DNA of 64,000 bases, taken from contig NZ_VSSB01000001.1 in assembly GCF_008122505.1 (NCBI RefSeq), positions 1,596,891 to 1,660,890 on the forward strand. Reading direction: 5' to 3'. This DNA is from Agromyces mariniharenae. Lineage in GTDB: Bacteria; Actinomycetota; Actinomycetes; Actinomycetales; Microbacteriaceae. How positions within the stretch are numbered: position 1 is the stretch's first letter; each line of letters begins with the position of its first letter. This document shows, piece after piece, positions 16,266-24,665 of this stretch. The notes beneath the pieces were generated by a model. That model made no database searches and was not told the origin of the DNA. It was given only the letters and a program-made list of their open reading frames with translations. The position numbers were made by a program, and so were the translations under genes.

Positions 16266-19208
16266 ATGACCACGAAATCACGTTGGCGCGCGACGGTGGC
16301 GGCGGCAGCCGTCGCGGTGCTCGCGCTGGGCGTGGCGGGCGCCATGCCCGCCATGGCCGACGACGGACCTGACCCGGCGAGCGAGCAGTACCGGCCGTAC
16401 CTGCACTTCTCGCCGGAGCGCAACTGGATGAACGACCCGAACGGCCTCGTGCACGAGGACGGCACGTGGCACCTGTTCTTCCAGCACAACCCCTACGGCA
16501 CCCGCTGGGGGAACATGAGCTGGGGCCACGCGACGAGCACCGACCTGGTGCACTGGGAGGAGCAGCCGATCGCGATCCCGCAGGGATTCGACGGCGAGGG
16601 TCGCGCCATCGAGGACATCTTCTCGGGCTCGGTCGTAGTCGACGAGCAGAACACGAGCGGCTTCGGCACGACCGAGGATCCGCCGATGGTCGCGATCTAC
16701 ACGAGCGCGTACACCCCGGCGCACCCGACGCTCGCCGGACGGCAGGCGCAGTCGCTCGCCTACAGCACCGACCACGGCCTGACCTGGACGAAGTACGCGG
16801 CCAACCCCGTGCTCGACCGGGGCTCGTCGAACTTCCGCGACCCGAAGGTGTTCCGCTACACCGACCCCGCGACGGGCGAGTCCTATTGGGTCATGGTCGC
16901 GGTCGAGGCGGTGCAGTACAAGGTCGTGCTCTACCGCAGCGACGACCTGAAGACCTGGACCCACCTCAGCGACTTCGGCCCGGCCAACGCGACCGGCGGC
17001 ATCTGGGAGTGCCCCGACCTGTTCCCCCTCGCGGTCGACGGCGATCCCGCGAACACCAGGTGGGTGCTCGTGGTGAACCTCAACCCGGGCTCCGTCGCCG
17101 GCGGCTCGGGCGGGCAGTACTTCGTCGGCGACTTCGACGGCACGACCTTCACGTCCGAGAGCACGGTGCCGGATGCCGCACTGCCGGCCGGCGAGGTGTT
17201 CGCCGGGTTCGACGACGGGACGTACGAGGGGTGGTCGGTCGAGAACGAGCCGGGCAACTGGAAGAACGGACCGTGGACGGATGCCCCGGCCGCCGGCACG
17301 CTCGCGGGCCAGAACCCGGTCTCGGGCTTCATCGGGGCCGGCCTCGTCAACGGCTTCACCGACGGCGACTGGCCCGTCGGCTCCATGGAGTCGCCGACCT
17401 TCACGATCGACCGGACCTTCGTGAACCTGCTCGTGGGCGGCGGGAACCACCCGCGCGTCGAGGGCACGCAGCTCGGCAACGAGCCGCCCGCCGGACGGCT
17501 GCTGTTCGACGGGTTCGAGCTGCCCGACGGCACGACCCTCGCCGACTCGGGGTGGCGGATCACGGGCGACTTCGCGACCGAGCCGTGGCGCAATCCGTCG
17601 ACCGCGGGCGGCGACTACTACCTCGGCGCGAAGCGGATCAACACGTGGGAGGGCGGCCCGAAGGGCGACGACAACCTCGGCGACCTCACCTCGCCGTCGT
17701 TCACGATCCAGCCGGGCGAGGACCACCTCTCGTTCCTCGTCGGCGGCGGCAAGCGGATCGACGGCACGCTGGAAACGCGCCTCCTCGTCGACGGCGAGGT
17801 CGTGCGCACCGCCACCGGCCCCGAGGCGGGCCAGCTCAACTGGCAGTCGTGGGACGTGTCGGAGTTCGCCGGCCGCGACGCGAGCTTCCAGGTGCACGAC
17901 GACGCGACGGGCGGCTGGGGCCATCTGACCGTCGACCACCTGGTGCTCGGCGCCGAGCCGGCGCAGGTGCGGTCCGACGAGACGAGCGTCAGCCTCGTCG
18001 TCGACGGCGAGGTCGTGCGCACGGCGACCGGGCGCAACAGCGAGAACCTCGACTGGGTGAGCTGGGACGTCGCGGACTACGCCGGCCGCGAGGCATCCGT
18101 GCGCATCGTCGACAACAACCGGTTCGGCTGGGGCCACGTGCTCGTCGACCAGGTGATGTTCGCGGATGCCCCGGCCGCGCCGCGCATCGAGGGCTACGAC
18201 TGGCTCGACTGGGGCCGCGACTACTACGCCACCGTGTCGTTCGCGAACGCGCCCGACGGACGCCGGGTGATGCTCGGCTGGATGAACGACTGGGACTACG
18301 CGAACGACATCCCGACGGGCACCTGGCGGAGCGCCATGGCCCTGCCGCGCGACGTCTCGCTCGTGACGACCGAACGCGGCCCGCGGCTCGTGCAGCAGGT
18401 CGTGCCGGAGTTCGCGCAGCTCGAGCAGCGCGATCTCGCCTGGACGGATGCCGCGCGGCCCATCGCGCCGGGATCCGAGGTGCTGCCCGTCTCGGGTGAC
18501 GTCGTGCGCATCGACGCCGTGCTCAGGCCGGGCGACGCGGAGGCGGTGGGGATCAGCGTGCTCGGCGACGACGAGACCGCGACGTGGATCGGCTACGACG
18601 CGGCATCCGGTCGCCTGTTCGTCGACCGCCGCGACTCGGGGAACACGGGCTTCCACCCGGCGTTCGCGTCGCTCGACGACGCGCCGGTGCCGCTCGTCGA
18701 CGGCCGGATCGCGATCACCGCCTACGTGGACCGCGCCTCGGTGGAGGTGTTCACCGCCGACGGGCGCACGACGATCACCGACCAGGTGTTCCCGAACGCC
18801 GGGGCCGATGCGATCGGACTCTGGGCGGAAGGCGCGGGAGCCGCGCTCGAGTCGCTCACCGTGACGCCGCTGCATGGCGCGATGTACCGGGAGGCGGGCG
18901 TGGACGGGGCCACCACGACGCCGCCCGCCGCGGAGGTGACGGCCCTCACCGGCCCGAAGCACGGGCCGGACGCCGACGGCGACTACGTCGTGAAGGTCAA
19001 GGTCGGCAAGGGCCAGCCCACCACCGTCGTGCGGCTCGTCGAGGACGGCTCGGTCGTCGGCCGGGTGTACCGCTCGGCGTCGTCCGATCGGGTCGTCGAA
19101 TTCCCGATCACGGATGCCGCGCCGGGCGAGCACCGGTACGCGGTCGAGCTGGAGAACTCGGCCGGCACCACCGACGGGGCGACCCTCGTCGTGCGCGTCG
19201 CCGGCTGA
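16266..19208 (+). CDS. Secreted GH32 levanase/fructanase with inserted modules
   Basis: A 980-residue exoenzyme. Residues 1-31 are a signal peptide ending AMA. The GH32 five-bladed propeller begins YLHFSPERNWMNDPNG, with nucleophile D57; the RDP motif has D192 as transition-state stabiliser and the EC motif has E248 as acid/base. The propeller sequence then breaks off after YFVGDFDGTTF (about residue 295) and resumes at WLDWGRDYYATVSF (about 645). The roughly 340-residue insert contains two repeats of a beta-sandwich with the phrase VDGEVVRTATG about 71 residues apart and GGWGH/FGWGH endings. A GH32 C-terminal sandwich and a final Ig-like domain follow. It probably releases fructose from levan or inulin for the linked transporter. 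GGAGGG precedes the ATG. Confidence 0.93.
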   Translation: MTTKSRWRATVAAAAVAVLALGVAGAMPAMADDGPDPASEQYRPYLHFSPERNWMNDPNGLVHEDGTWHLFFQHNPYGTRWGNMSWGHATSTDLVHWEEQPIAIPQGFDGEGRAIEDIFSGSVVVDEQNTSGFGTTEDPPMVAIYTSAYTPAHPTLAGRQAQSLAYSTDHGLTWTKYAANPVLDRGSSNFRDPKVFRYTDPATGESYWVMVAVEAVQYKVVLYRSDDLKTWTHLSDFGPANATGGIWECPDLFPLAVDGDPANTRWVLVVNLNPGSVAGGSGGQYFVGDFDGTTFTSESTVPDAALPAGEVFAGFDDGTYEGWSVENEPGNWKNGPWTDAPAAGTLAGQNPVSGFIGAGLVNGFTDGDWPVGSMESPTFTIDRTFVNLLVGGGNHPRVEGTQLGNEPPAGRLLFDGFELPDGTTLADSGWRITGDFATEPWRNPSTAGGDYYLGAKRINTWEGGPKGDDNLGDLTSPSFTIQPGEDHLSFLVGGGKRIDGTLETRLLVDGEVVRTATGPEAGQLNWQSWDVSEFAGRDASFQVHDDATGGWGHLTVDHLVLGAEPAQVRSDETSVSLVVDGEVVRTATGRNSENLDWVSWDVADYAGREASVRIVDNNRFGWGHVLVDQVMFADAPAAPRIEGYDWLDWGRDYYATVSFANAPDGRRVMLGWMNDWDYANDIPTGTWRSAMALPRDVSLVTTERGPRLVQQVVPEFAQLEQRDLAWTDAARPIAPGSEVLPVSGDVVRIDAVLRPGDAEAVGISVLGDDETATWIGYDAASGRLFVDRRDSGNTGFHPAFASLDDAPVPLVDGRIAITAYVDRASVEVFTADGRTTITDQVFPNAGADAIGLWAEGAGAALESLTVTPLHGAMYREAGVDGATTTPPAAEVTALTGPKHGPDADGDYVVKVKVGKGQPTTVVRLVEDGSVVGRVYRSASSDRVVEFPITDAAPGEHRYAVELENSAGTTDGATLVVRVAG

Positions 19209-19213
19209 GCCAC

Positions 19214-19253
19214 GCGGGCGGGGTGCGCGCTGCTGACCGAGCATCCCGCCCGC
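19214..19253 (+). terminator. Terminator of the GH32 gene
   Basis: GCGGGCGGGGTGC and GCATCCCGCCCGC pair over 13 bp with one G-U, with a 14-nt loop, starting 5 nt after the stop codon. Confidence 0.65.
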
Positions 19254-19324
19254 CGTGCACTCCGGCGTCGCGACCCCGACCGCGACCGTCCCAGGCGCGT
19301 GCGCGACATCCCCAGCTCGGGTGG

Positions 19325-19353
19325 TGGACGACGGCCCCGACGCGCCCCACAAT
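19325..19353 (+). promoter_or_regulatory. Promoter of DUF4062-STAND genes 1-3
   Basis: TGGACG (19325-19330), 17 bp, CACAAT (19348-19353). The same arrangement and much of the flanking sequence (ACAATG, ATGGGGCG, CGGATGCACCC) recur in front of the fourth paralogue, which is what makes the assignment credible. Confidence 0.6.
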
Positions 19354-19406
19354 GTGTGAATGGGGCGCCGAAGCGGATGCACCCTGGTGAGGCCGGGGGT
19401 CTCGCC

Positions 19407-22010
19407 ATGAGCGGCAGCGCTCCCGAGGCCCAGATCCGCACGCCCGACCAGCGGCTGCGGGTCTTCGTGAGCTCGACGCTGAAGGAGCTCGAGCCCGAGC
19501 GCAAGGTCGCACGCACCGCGATCGAGCGACTGCGCCTCGCACCCGTGATGTTCGAGCTGGGCGCGCGCCCGCACCCGCCCCAGCAGCTCTACCGGGCGTA
19601 TCTGGAGCAGAGCGACGTCTTCGTCGGCATCTACTGGCAGCACTACGGGTGGATCGCGCCCGACGAGGAGATCTCGGGCCTGGAGGACGAGTACCGGCTC
19701 GCGCCGCGGGACATGCCGAAGCTCATCTACATCAAGCAGCCCGCCGAGCGCGAGGAGCGCCTCGCCGAGCTGCTCGGCCGGATCCGCGACGACGACACCG
19801 CGTCGTACACGCCGTTCTCGACCGCCGAGGAGCTCGCCGACCTCGTGGAGGCCGACCTCGCCACCCTGCTCGCCGAGCGCTTCGACGCCTCGCGCGGGCC
19901 CGTCGCGGCGCACGAGCCGCTCGAGGCCGTGGACCCGGTGGAGCACCTGCCGGTCCCCTACACCGAGGCGGTCGGCCGGGAACAGGATGTCGCGACGCTC
20001 CTCGGCTGGCTCGCCGACGACGCGCGGCGCATCATCACGCTCGTCGGCCCTGGCGGCATCGGCAAGAGCCGGCTGGCGATCGAGGTCGCCCACAACGCGG
20101 GCGACCCGTTCGACCGCGTGACGTTCGTGCTGCTCGAGCACCTGCGCGAGCCGGGCGACGTGCTCCCCGCCATCGCGCGCGAGCTCGGCGTGCGCGACAC
20201 GTCCGGCCGTCCCCTGAGCGAGCAGCTCGGGGTCGCGCGCGCGGGGCGCCGCGACCTCATCGTGCTCGACAGCTTCGAGCAGGTGCTCGGCGCGGCGCCG
20301 CAGCTCGTGCAGCTCCTGAACGACCTGCCCGACGCGTCGTTCCTCGTCACGAGCCGTGCCCGGCTCCGCGTGCGCGGCGAGCGCGTGTTCGACGTGGCGC
20401 CGCTCGTCGTGCCGCCCGATCCGACCCGCGCCTCGTTCGAGGCGATCAGGGACGCGTCGGCGGTCCGGCTCTTCGTGGACCGCGCGCGTGCGGCGGATCC
20501 GCGCTTCGAGCTGACGCCCGACAACGCCGAGGGCATCGCGCGCATCTGCCGCGCACTCGAGGGGGTGCCGCTGGCGATCGAGCTCGCCGCCGCGCGCATC
20601 CGGGCGCTCACGCCGTCGGCGATGCTCGGACGGCTCGACCGGATGCTGCCGCTGCTCGTCACGGGCGCGCGCGACATACCCGAACGGCAGCGCACGATCG
20701 AATCGACGGTCGCCTGGAGCCTCGACCTGCTGAGCGACGAGGCGCAACGGCTCTTCGCGCGGCTCGGGGTGTTCGCCGGCGACTTCAGCCTCGACGCCAT
20801 CGAGGCGGTGACGCATGGCGAGCCGTGGGCCGAGGACCTGCTCGGCACGCTGCTGGAGCTCGTCGACGGCAGCCTCGTGCGGCAGCACGACGATCACGGC
20901 GTTCCGCTGTTCTCGATGCTCGTCCCGGTGCGCGAGATCGCCGCCGGGCGGTTCGAGCGCGAACCGGGCGCGACGAAGGCGCGACGTGCCTTCGGCGATC
21001 ACTACCTCCGACTCGCGGCCGAGATCGGGCCGCAGCTGCAGGGCTCCGCGCAGGCCGGCGGCCTCGCCCGCATCGAGGCCGAGCGCGACAACCTGCGCGC
21101 GGCAGCGCACTACCTCATCGGCATCGGCGCGGTCGACCAGGTCGCCGACGCCGTCTGGCGACTCTTCCTCTACTGGTGGATCCGCAGCCAGCTGCCCGAG
21201 GCGAAGGTGTGGATGGACGAGATCCTCCGGACGGGCCTCCCGTTGCGCACGCGCACGCGGGCCATCGCGCTCGGACTCTCGTCGTGGGTCTCGCTGTCCC
21301 AGCCGGGATCGAACGTCGACCTCGGTCCGATCGAGTGGAGCGTCGCCCTGTTCCACTCCGTCAGCGACGTGGTGGGCGAGGGCTGCGCGCTCACGGTGCT
21401 GAGCATCGCCTCGACGAAGCTGTCGCCGCCCGACCTCGAGCGGGCCGAGAAGCTCCAGCGCCGGGCGCTCGAGCTCGTCACGGCGTCCGACCAGCCCGTG
21501 TTCGAGGCGATGTTCCGCCTCAACCTGGGTGCCCTCACGACCCTGCGCGGCGACCATGACGGCGCGATCGAGCTCTTCGACGGCGTGCTCGACGACGCGC
21601 GCCGCATGGGCGACGTGTTCGTGGAGAGCCTCGCACTGGCGAACGGCGGCTGGGCGCGCCTCGGTCGCGGCGAACCCCGCCCCGACCTGTTCGCCAGGCA
21701 CCTCGAGCTGTCGCTGCAGCTCGGCAACGAGGACGGCGTGGGCATCGGGCTCGAGGGGCTGGCCGCCTGCGCCGCGGCGGTCGGCGACATCGAGCGCGCC
21801 GGCCTGCTGCTCGGCGCCAGCGAGACCGTGCGCCTGCGCACCGGCCTCGTCGACCAGCGACCCGACCTCACGTACCGGCCGATCGTCGACCGGGTGCTCG
21901 GGTCCGACCGGGCCGACGAGTTCGAGACCGCACGCGCCCGAGGCCGCCGGATGACGCGGCGGACGGTGCTCGACCTCGTGCTCGATCCGGCCGGAACGGC
22001 GGTGCCGTGA
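19407..22010 (+). CDS. DUF4062-STAND NTPase-TPR protein, paralogue 1
   Basis: An 867-residue multidomain protein. Residues 10-165 are a DUF4062 domain: LRVFVSSTLKELEPER, then SDVFVGIY, GLEDEYRLA and PKLIYIK, the same block order as in the N-terminal region of eukaryotic TEP1 and NWD1. Residues 190-430 are a STAND NTPase related to NB-ARC/COG3903 with Walker A GPGGIGKS (K220), Walker B LIVLDSFEQ and a sensor VTSRARLRV. A winged-helix segment (RQRTIESTVAWSLDLL) and helical TPR-like repeats form the remainder. Such proteins act as ligand-triggered switches; in bacteria many are antiphage sensors, others regulators. No DNA-binding domain is seen. Differs from its sisters in having S instead of N after the Walker B Asp. 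It overlaps the next gene by GTGA. Confidence 0.85.
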   Translation: MSGSAPEAQIRTPDQRLRVFVSSTLKELEPERKVARTAIERLRLAPVMFELGARPHPPQQLYRAYLEQSDVFVGIYWQHYGWIAPDEEISGLEDEYRLAPRDMPKLIYIKQPAEREERLAELLGRIRDDDTASYTPFSTAEELADLVEADLATLLAERFDASRGPVAAHEPLEAVDPVEHLPVPYTEAVGREQDVATLLGWLADDARRIITLVGPGGIGKSRLAIEVAHNAGDPFDRVTFVLLEHLREPGDVLPAIARELGVRDTSGRPLSEQLGVARAGRRDLIVLDSFEQVLGAAPQLVQLLNDLPDASFLVTSRARLRVRGERVFDVAPLVVPPDPTRASFEAIRDASAVRLFVDRARAADPRFELTPDNAEGIARICRALEGVPLAIELAAARIRALTPSAMLGRLDRMLPLLVTGARDIPERQRTIESTVAWSLDLLSDEAQRLFARLGVFAGDFSLDAIEAVTHGEPWAEDLLGTLLELVDGSLVRQHDDHGVPLFSMLVPVREIAAGRFEREPGATKARRAFGDHYLRLAAEIGPQLQGSAQAGGLARIEAERDNLRAAAHYLIGIGAVDQVADAVWRLFLYWWIRSQLPEAKVWMDEILRTGLPLRTRTRAIALGLSSWVSLSQPGSNVDLGPIEWSVALFHSVSDVVGEGCALTVLSIASTKLSPPDLERAEKLQRRALELVTASDQPVFEAMFRLNLGALTTLRGDHDGAIELFDGVLDDARRMGDVFVESLALANGGWARLGRGEPRPDLFARHLELSLQLGNEDGVGIGLEGLAACAAAVGDIERAGLLLGASETVRLRTGLVDQRPDLTYRPIVDRVLGSDRADEFETARARGRRMTRRTVLDLVLDPAGTAVP

Positions 22011-24649
22011 GCGACGGACGCTCGGGGCCGCCCATCCGCACGCCCGACCAGCGCCTGCGCGTGTTCGTCAGCTCGACCCTGAAGGAACTGGAGCCCGAGC
22101 GCCGAGCCGCCCGCGCCGCCATCGAACGGTTGCGCCTCGCCCCCGTCATGTTCGAGCTCGGCGCGCGCCCGCATCCGCCGCGCGAGCTCTACCGCGCCTA
22201 CCTCGAGCAGAGCGACGTGTTCGTCGGCCTCTACTGGCAGCAGTACGGGTGGATCGCCCCGGGAGAGGAGGTGTCGGGCCTCGAGGACGAGTGGCGGCTC
22301 GCGCCGCGCGACATGCCCAGGCTCATCTACGTGAAGCAGGCGCCCGACCGCGAGGAGCGGCTGACCGGCCTCCTGGCCCGCATCCGCGACGACGACCGTG
22401 CCTCCTACAAGCCGTTCGCGGACGCCGCCGAGCTCGCCGAGCTCGTCGAAGCGGACCTCGCGACGCTCCTGGCCGAGCGATTCGACGCTTCGCGCGCCGC
22501 GTCCGCGCCCGCCGCGTCGGCGCCCGCGGTCGAGGCGACGCCCGGCGGTCGCATCCCGAGCCCGTACTCGGAGGCCGTCGGCCGCGAGCGCGACGTCGCG
22601 ACCCTGCTCGAATGGCTCGGCGAGGAGGCCCAGCGGCTCGTCACGCTCGTGGGCCCCGGCGGGATCGGCAAGAGCCGCCTCGCGATCGAGATCGCCCGGA
22701 ACGCCGGCCCACGCTTCGACCAGGTGACGTTCGTGTCGCTGGCACGAGTGCGCGACCCTGATGAGGTGCTCGGAGCGATCGCACGCGACCTCGGGGTCCG
22801 CGACACGAGCGACTCGCCGCTGAGCGAGCAACTGGGGATCGCGCGTGCCGGCCGGCGCGACCTGATCGTGCTCGACAATTTCGAGCAGGTGGTCGACGCC
22901 GCTCCCGACGTCGTCTCGCTGCTCACCGACCTGCCCGGCGCGACCTTCCTCGTGACGAGCCGGGTGCGGCTGCGGGTGCGGGGCGAGCGGGTCTTCGACG
23001 TCGAGCCGCTCGGCCTGCCTCCCGAGCCCTCGCAGTCGTCGATCCGGGCCATCCTCGAAGCTCCGGCCGTGCGACTGTTCCGCGACCGGGCACGGTCGGC
23101 GGACCCCAGGTTCGACGTGACCGACGACAACGCCGAGGACGTCGCACGCATCTGCCGTGGGCTCGAGGGCGTGCCCCTGGCGATCGAGCTCGCGGCCGCG
23201 CGCATCCGCGCCCTCACGCCCGCGGCCATGCTCGGGAGGCTCGACCGGGTGCTGCCCCTGCTCGTCACGGCGGCGAGGGACCTCCCCGAACGCCAGCGCA
23301 CGATCCGGGCGACGATCGAGTGGAGCATCGACCTGCTCGGGGCCGACGCGCGGGCGCTGTTCGAGCGACTCGGGGTGTTCGCCGGTGCCTTCAGCCTCGA
23401 TGCGGTGGAGGCCGTCACGGCCGGCGAGCCATGGGCCGCCGATCTGCTCGGCACGCTGCTCGAGCTCGTCGACGGCAGCCTCCTGCGGCAGCACGACGAC
23501 CACGGCGTGCCGTTCTACTCGATGCTGGTGCCGGTTCGCGAACTCGCGGCCGCACGCCTCGAGACCGACCCGGATGCCGCGGCAGTGCGACGCGCGCACG
23601 CCGACTACTACGTCGGACTCGCCGCCGAGACGGAGCCGCTCCTCCGCGGCGCGACGCAGTCCGCCGCGCTCGACCGGCTCGAGGCGGAACGCGACGACCT
23701 CCGCGCCGGATGCCGGCACCTCATCGCGGTCGGCGAGGTCGACGTCGTCGCCGACGTGGTGTGGCGCCTGTTCCTCTACTGGTGGATCCGCAGCCTGCTG
23801 CCGGAGGTGAAGGCGTGGATGGAGGCCGTGCTCGAATCCGGCCGGCAGCTCTCACCCCGGACGAGGGCGATCGCGCTCGCGTTCTCGGAATGGGTGGCGC
23901 TCTGGCAGCCCGATTCGGAGATCCGCACCGAGCGCATGGAGGAGGCCGTCGCGCTCTTCCGCGCAGTCGACGACGAGTTCAGCGTCGGGCTGGCCCTCGC
24001 GATCGCGTCGCTCTCCTATACGTCGGCCACCCCCGCCGACCTCGACCGCGCCGCGGAGCGGCAGCGCTCGGCGCTCACGATCCCCGCCGTCCAGCGCGAT
24101 CCGACGTTCCACTCGCTGTTCGAGAGCGTGCTCGGGCGCATCCTGCACCTCCGTGGCGATGCCGCCGGAGCGGTCGAGTGCTACGGGCGCGCGCGGGACA
24201 TCGCCGGGCGCGCGGGCGATGAGTTCGCCGAGCGGATCGCGCTCAATCAGATCGGCTGGTCCCGCATCGCGGCTGGCGAACCGCAACCCGAGCTGTTCCG
24301 GCGTGCCTTGGAACTCTCGCTGCGCCTGCGCAATGAGGATGGCGACGCCTATGCGCTCGAAGGACTGGCCGGCTCGGCCGCGGTGATGGGCGACATCGAG
24401 CGCGCCGGCTTCCTCTTCGGCGCAGCCGAAGCGCTCCGGGCGCGCACGGGTCTGCACGAGCAGCGCTCGTACAGCACGTACCAGCCGTTCATCGACGCCA
24501 TGCTCGCCACCGATCGAGCGGCCGAGTTCGAGGCGGCGCGGGTCGTGGGGCGACGGATGCCGCGTCAGGCGGTGCTGGAGTTCGCGCTCGATCCTCAGAC
24601 GGTGGCGGCCGCCACAGGGATCCCGCGGCCGTCGGAGGTGCGATCGTGA
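22007..24649 (+). CDS. DUF4062-STAND NTPase-TPR protein, paralogue 2
   Basis: An 880-residue paralogue with the same plan: DUF4062 (residues 10-165, with VFVSSTLKELEPERRAARAA and SDVFVGLYWQQYG), an Ala/Pro-rich linker, a STAND NTPase with Walker A GPGGIGKS (K222) and Walker B LIVLDNFEQV, a winged-helix segment and helical repeats. The DUF4062 and NTPase parts are nearly identical to those of paralogue 1, while the region after about residue 600 is more divergent, suggesting that the repeat part carries the specificity. It starts at a GTG inside the stop codon of paralogue 1, so the two are translationally coupled and probably made in similar amounts. Confidence 0.85.
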   Translation: MSDGRSGPPIRTPDQRLRVFVSSTLKELEPERRAARAAIERLRLAPVMFELGARPHPPRELYRAYLEQSDVFVGLYWQQYGWIAPGEEVSGLEDEWRLAPRDMPRLIYVKQAPDREERLTGLLARIRDDDRASYKPFADAAELAELVEADLATLLAERFDASRAASAPAASAPAVEATPGGRIPSPYSEAVGRERDVATLLEWLGEEAQRLVTLVGPGGIGKSRLAIEIARNAGPRFDQVTFVSLARVRDPDEVLGAIARDLGVRDTSDSPLSEQLGIARAGRRDLIVLDNFEQVVDAAPDVVSLLTDLPGATFLVTSRVRLRVRGERVFDVEPLGLPPEPSQSSIRAILEAPAVRLFRDRARSADPRFDVTDDNAEDVARICRGLEGVPLAIELAAARIRALTPAAMLGRLDRVLPLLVTAARDLPERQRTIRATIEWSIDLLGADARALFERLGVFAGAFSLDAVEAVTAGEPWAADLLGTLLELVDGSLLRQHDDHGVPFYSMLVPVRELAAARLETDPDAAAVRRAHADYYVGLAAETEPLLRGATQSAALDRLEAERDDLRAGCRHLIAVGEVDVVADVVWRLFLYWWIRSLLPEVKAWMEAVLESGRQLSPRTRAIALAFSEWVALWQPDSEIRTERMEEAVALFRAVDDEFSVGLALAIASLSYTSATPADLDRAAERQRSALTIPAVQRDPTFHSLFESVLGRILHLRGDAAGAVECYGRARDIAGRAGDEFAERIALNQIGWSRIAAGEPQPELFRRALELSLRLRNEDGDAYALEGLAGSAAVMGDIERAGFLFGAAEALRARTGLHEQRSYSTYQPFIDAMLATDRAAEFEAARVVGRRMPRQAVLEFALDPQTVAAATGIPRPSEVRS

Positions 24650-24665
24650 CCACGGGGAGCGGGGT

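Noticed and set aside
16278..21701. A minus-strand open frame of 1807 codons antisense to the GH32 and STAND genes, and similar long frames antisense to the other STAND genes
   Set aside because: They mirror strongly coding genes in GC-rich DNA where antisense stops are rare; the translations are Arg/Ala/Gly/His-rich with no domain pattern.
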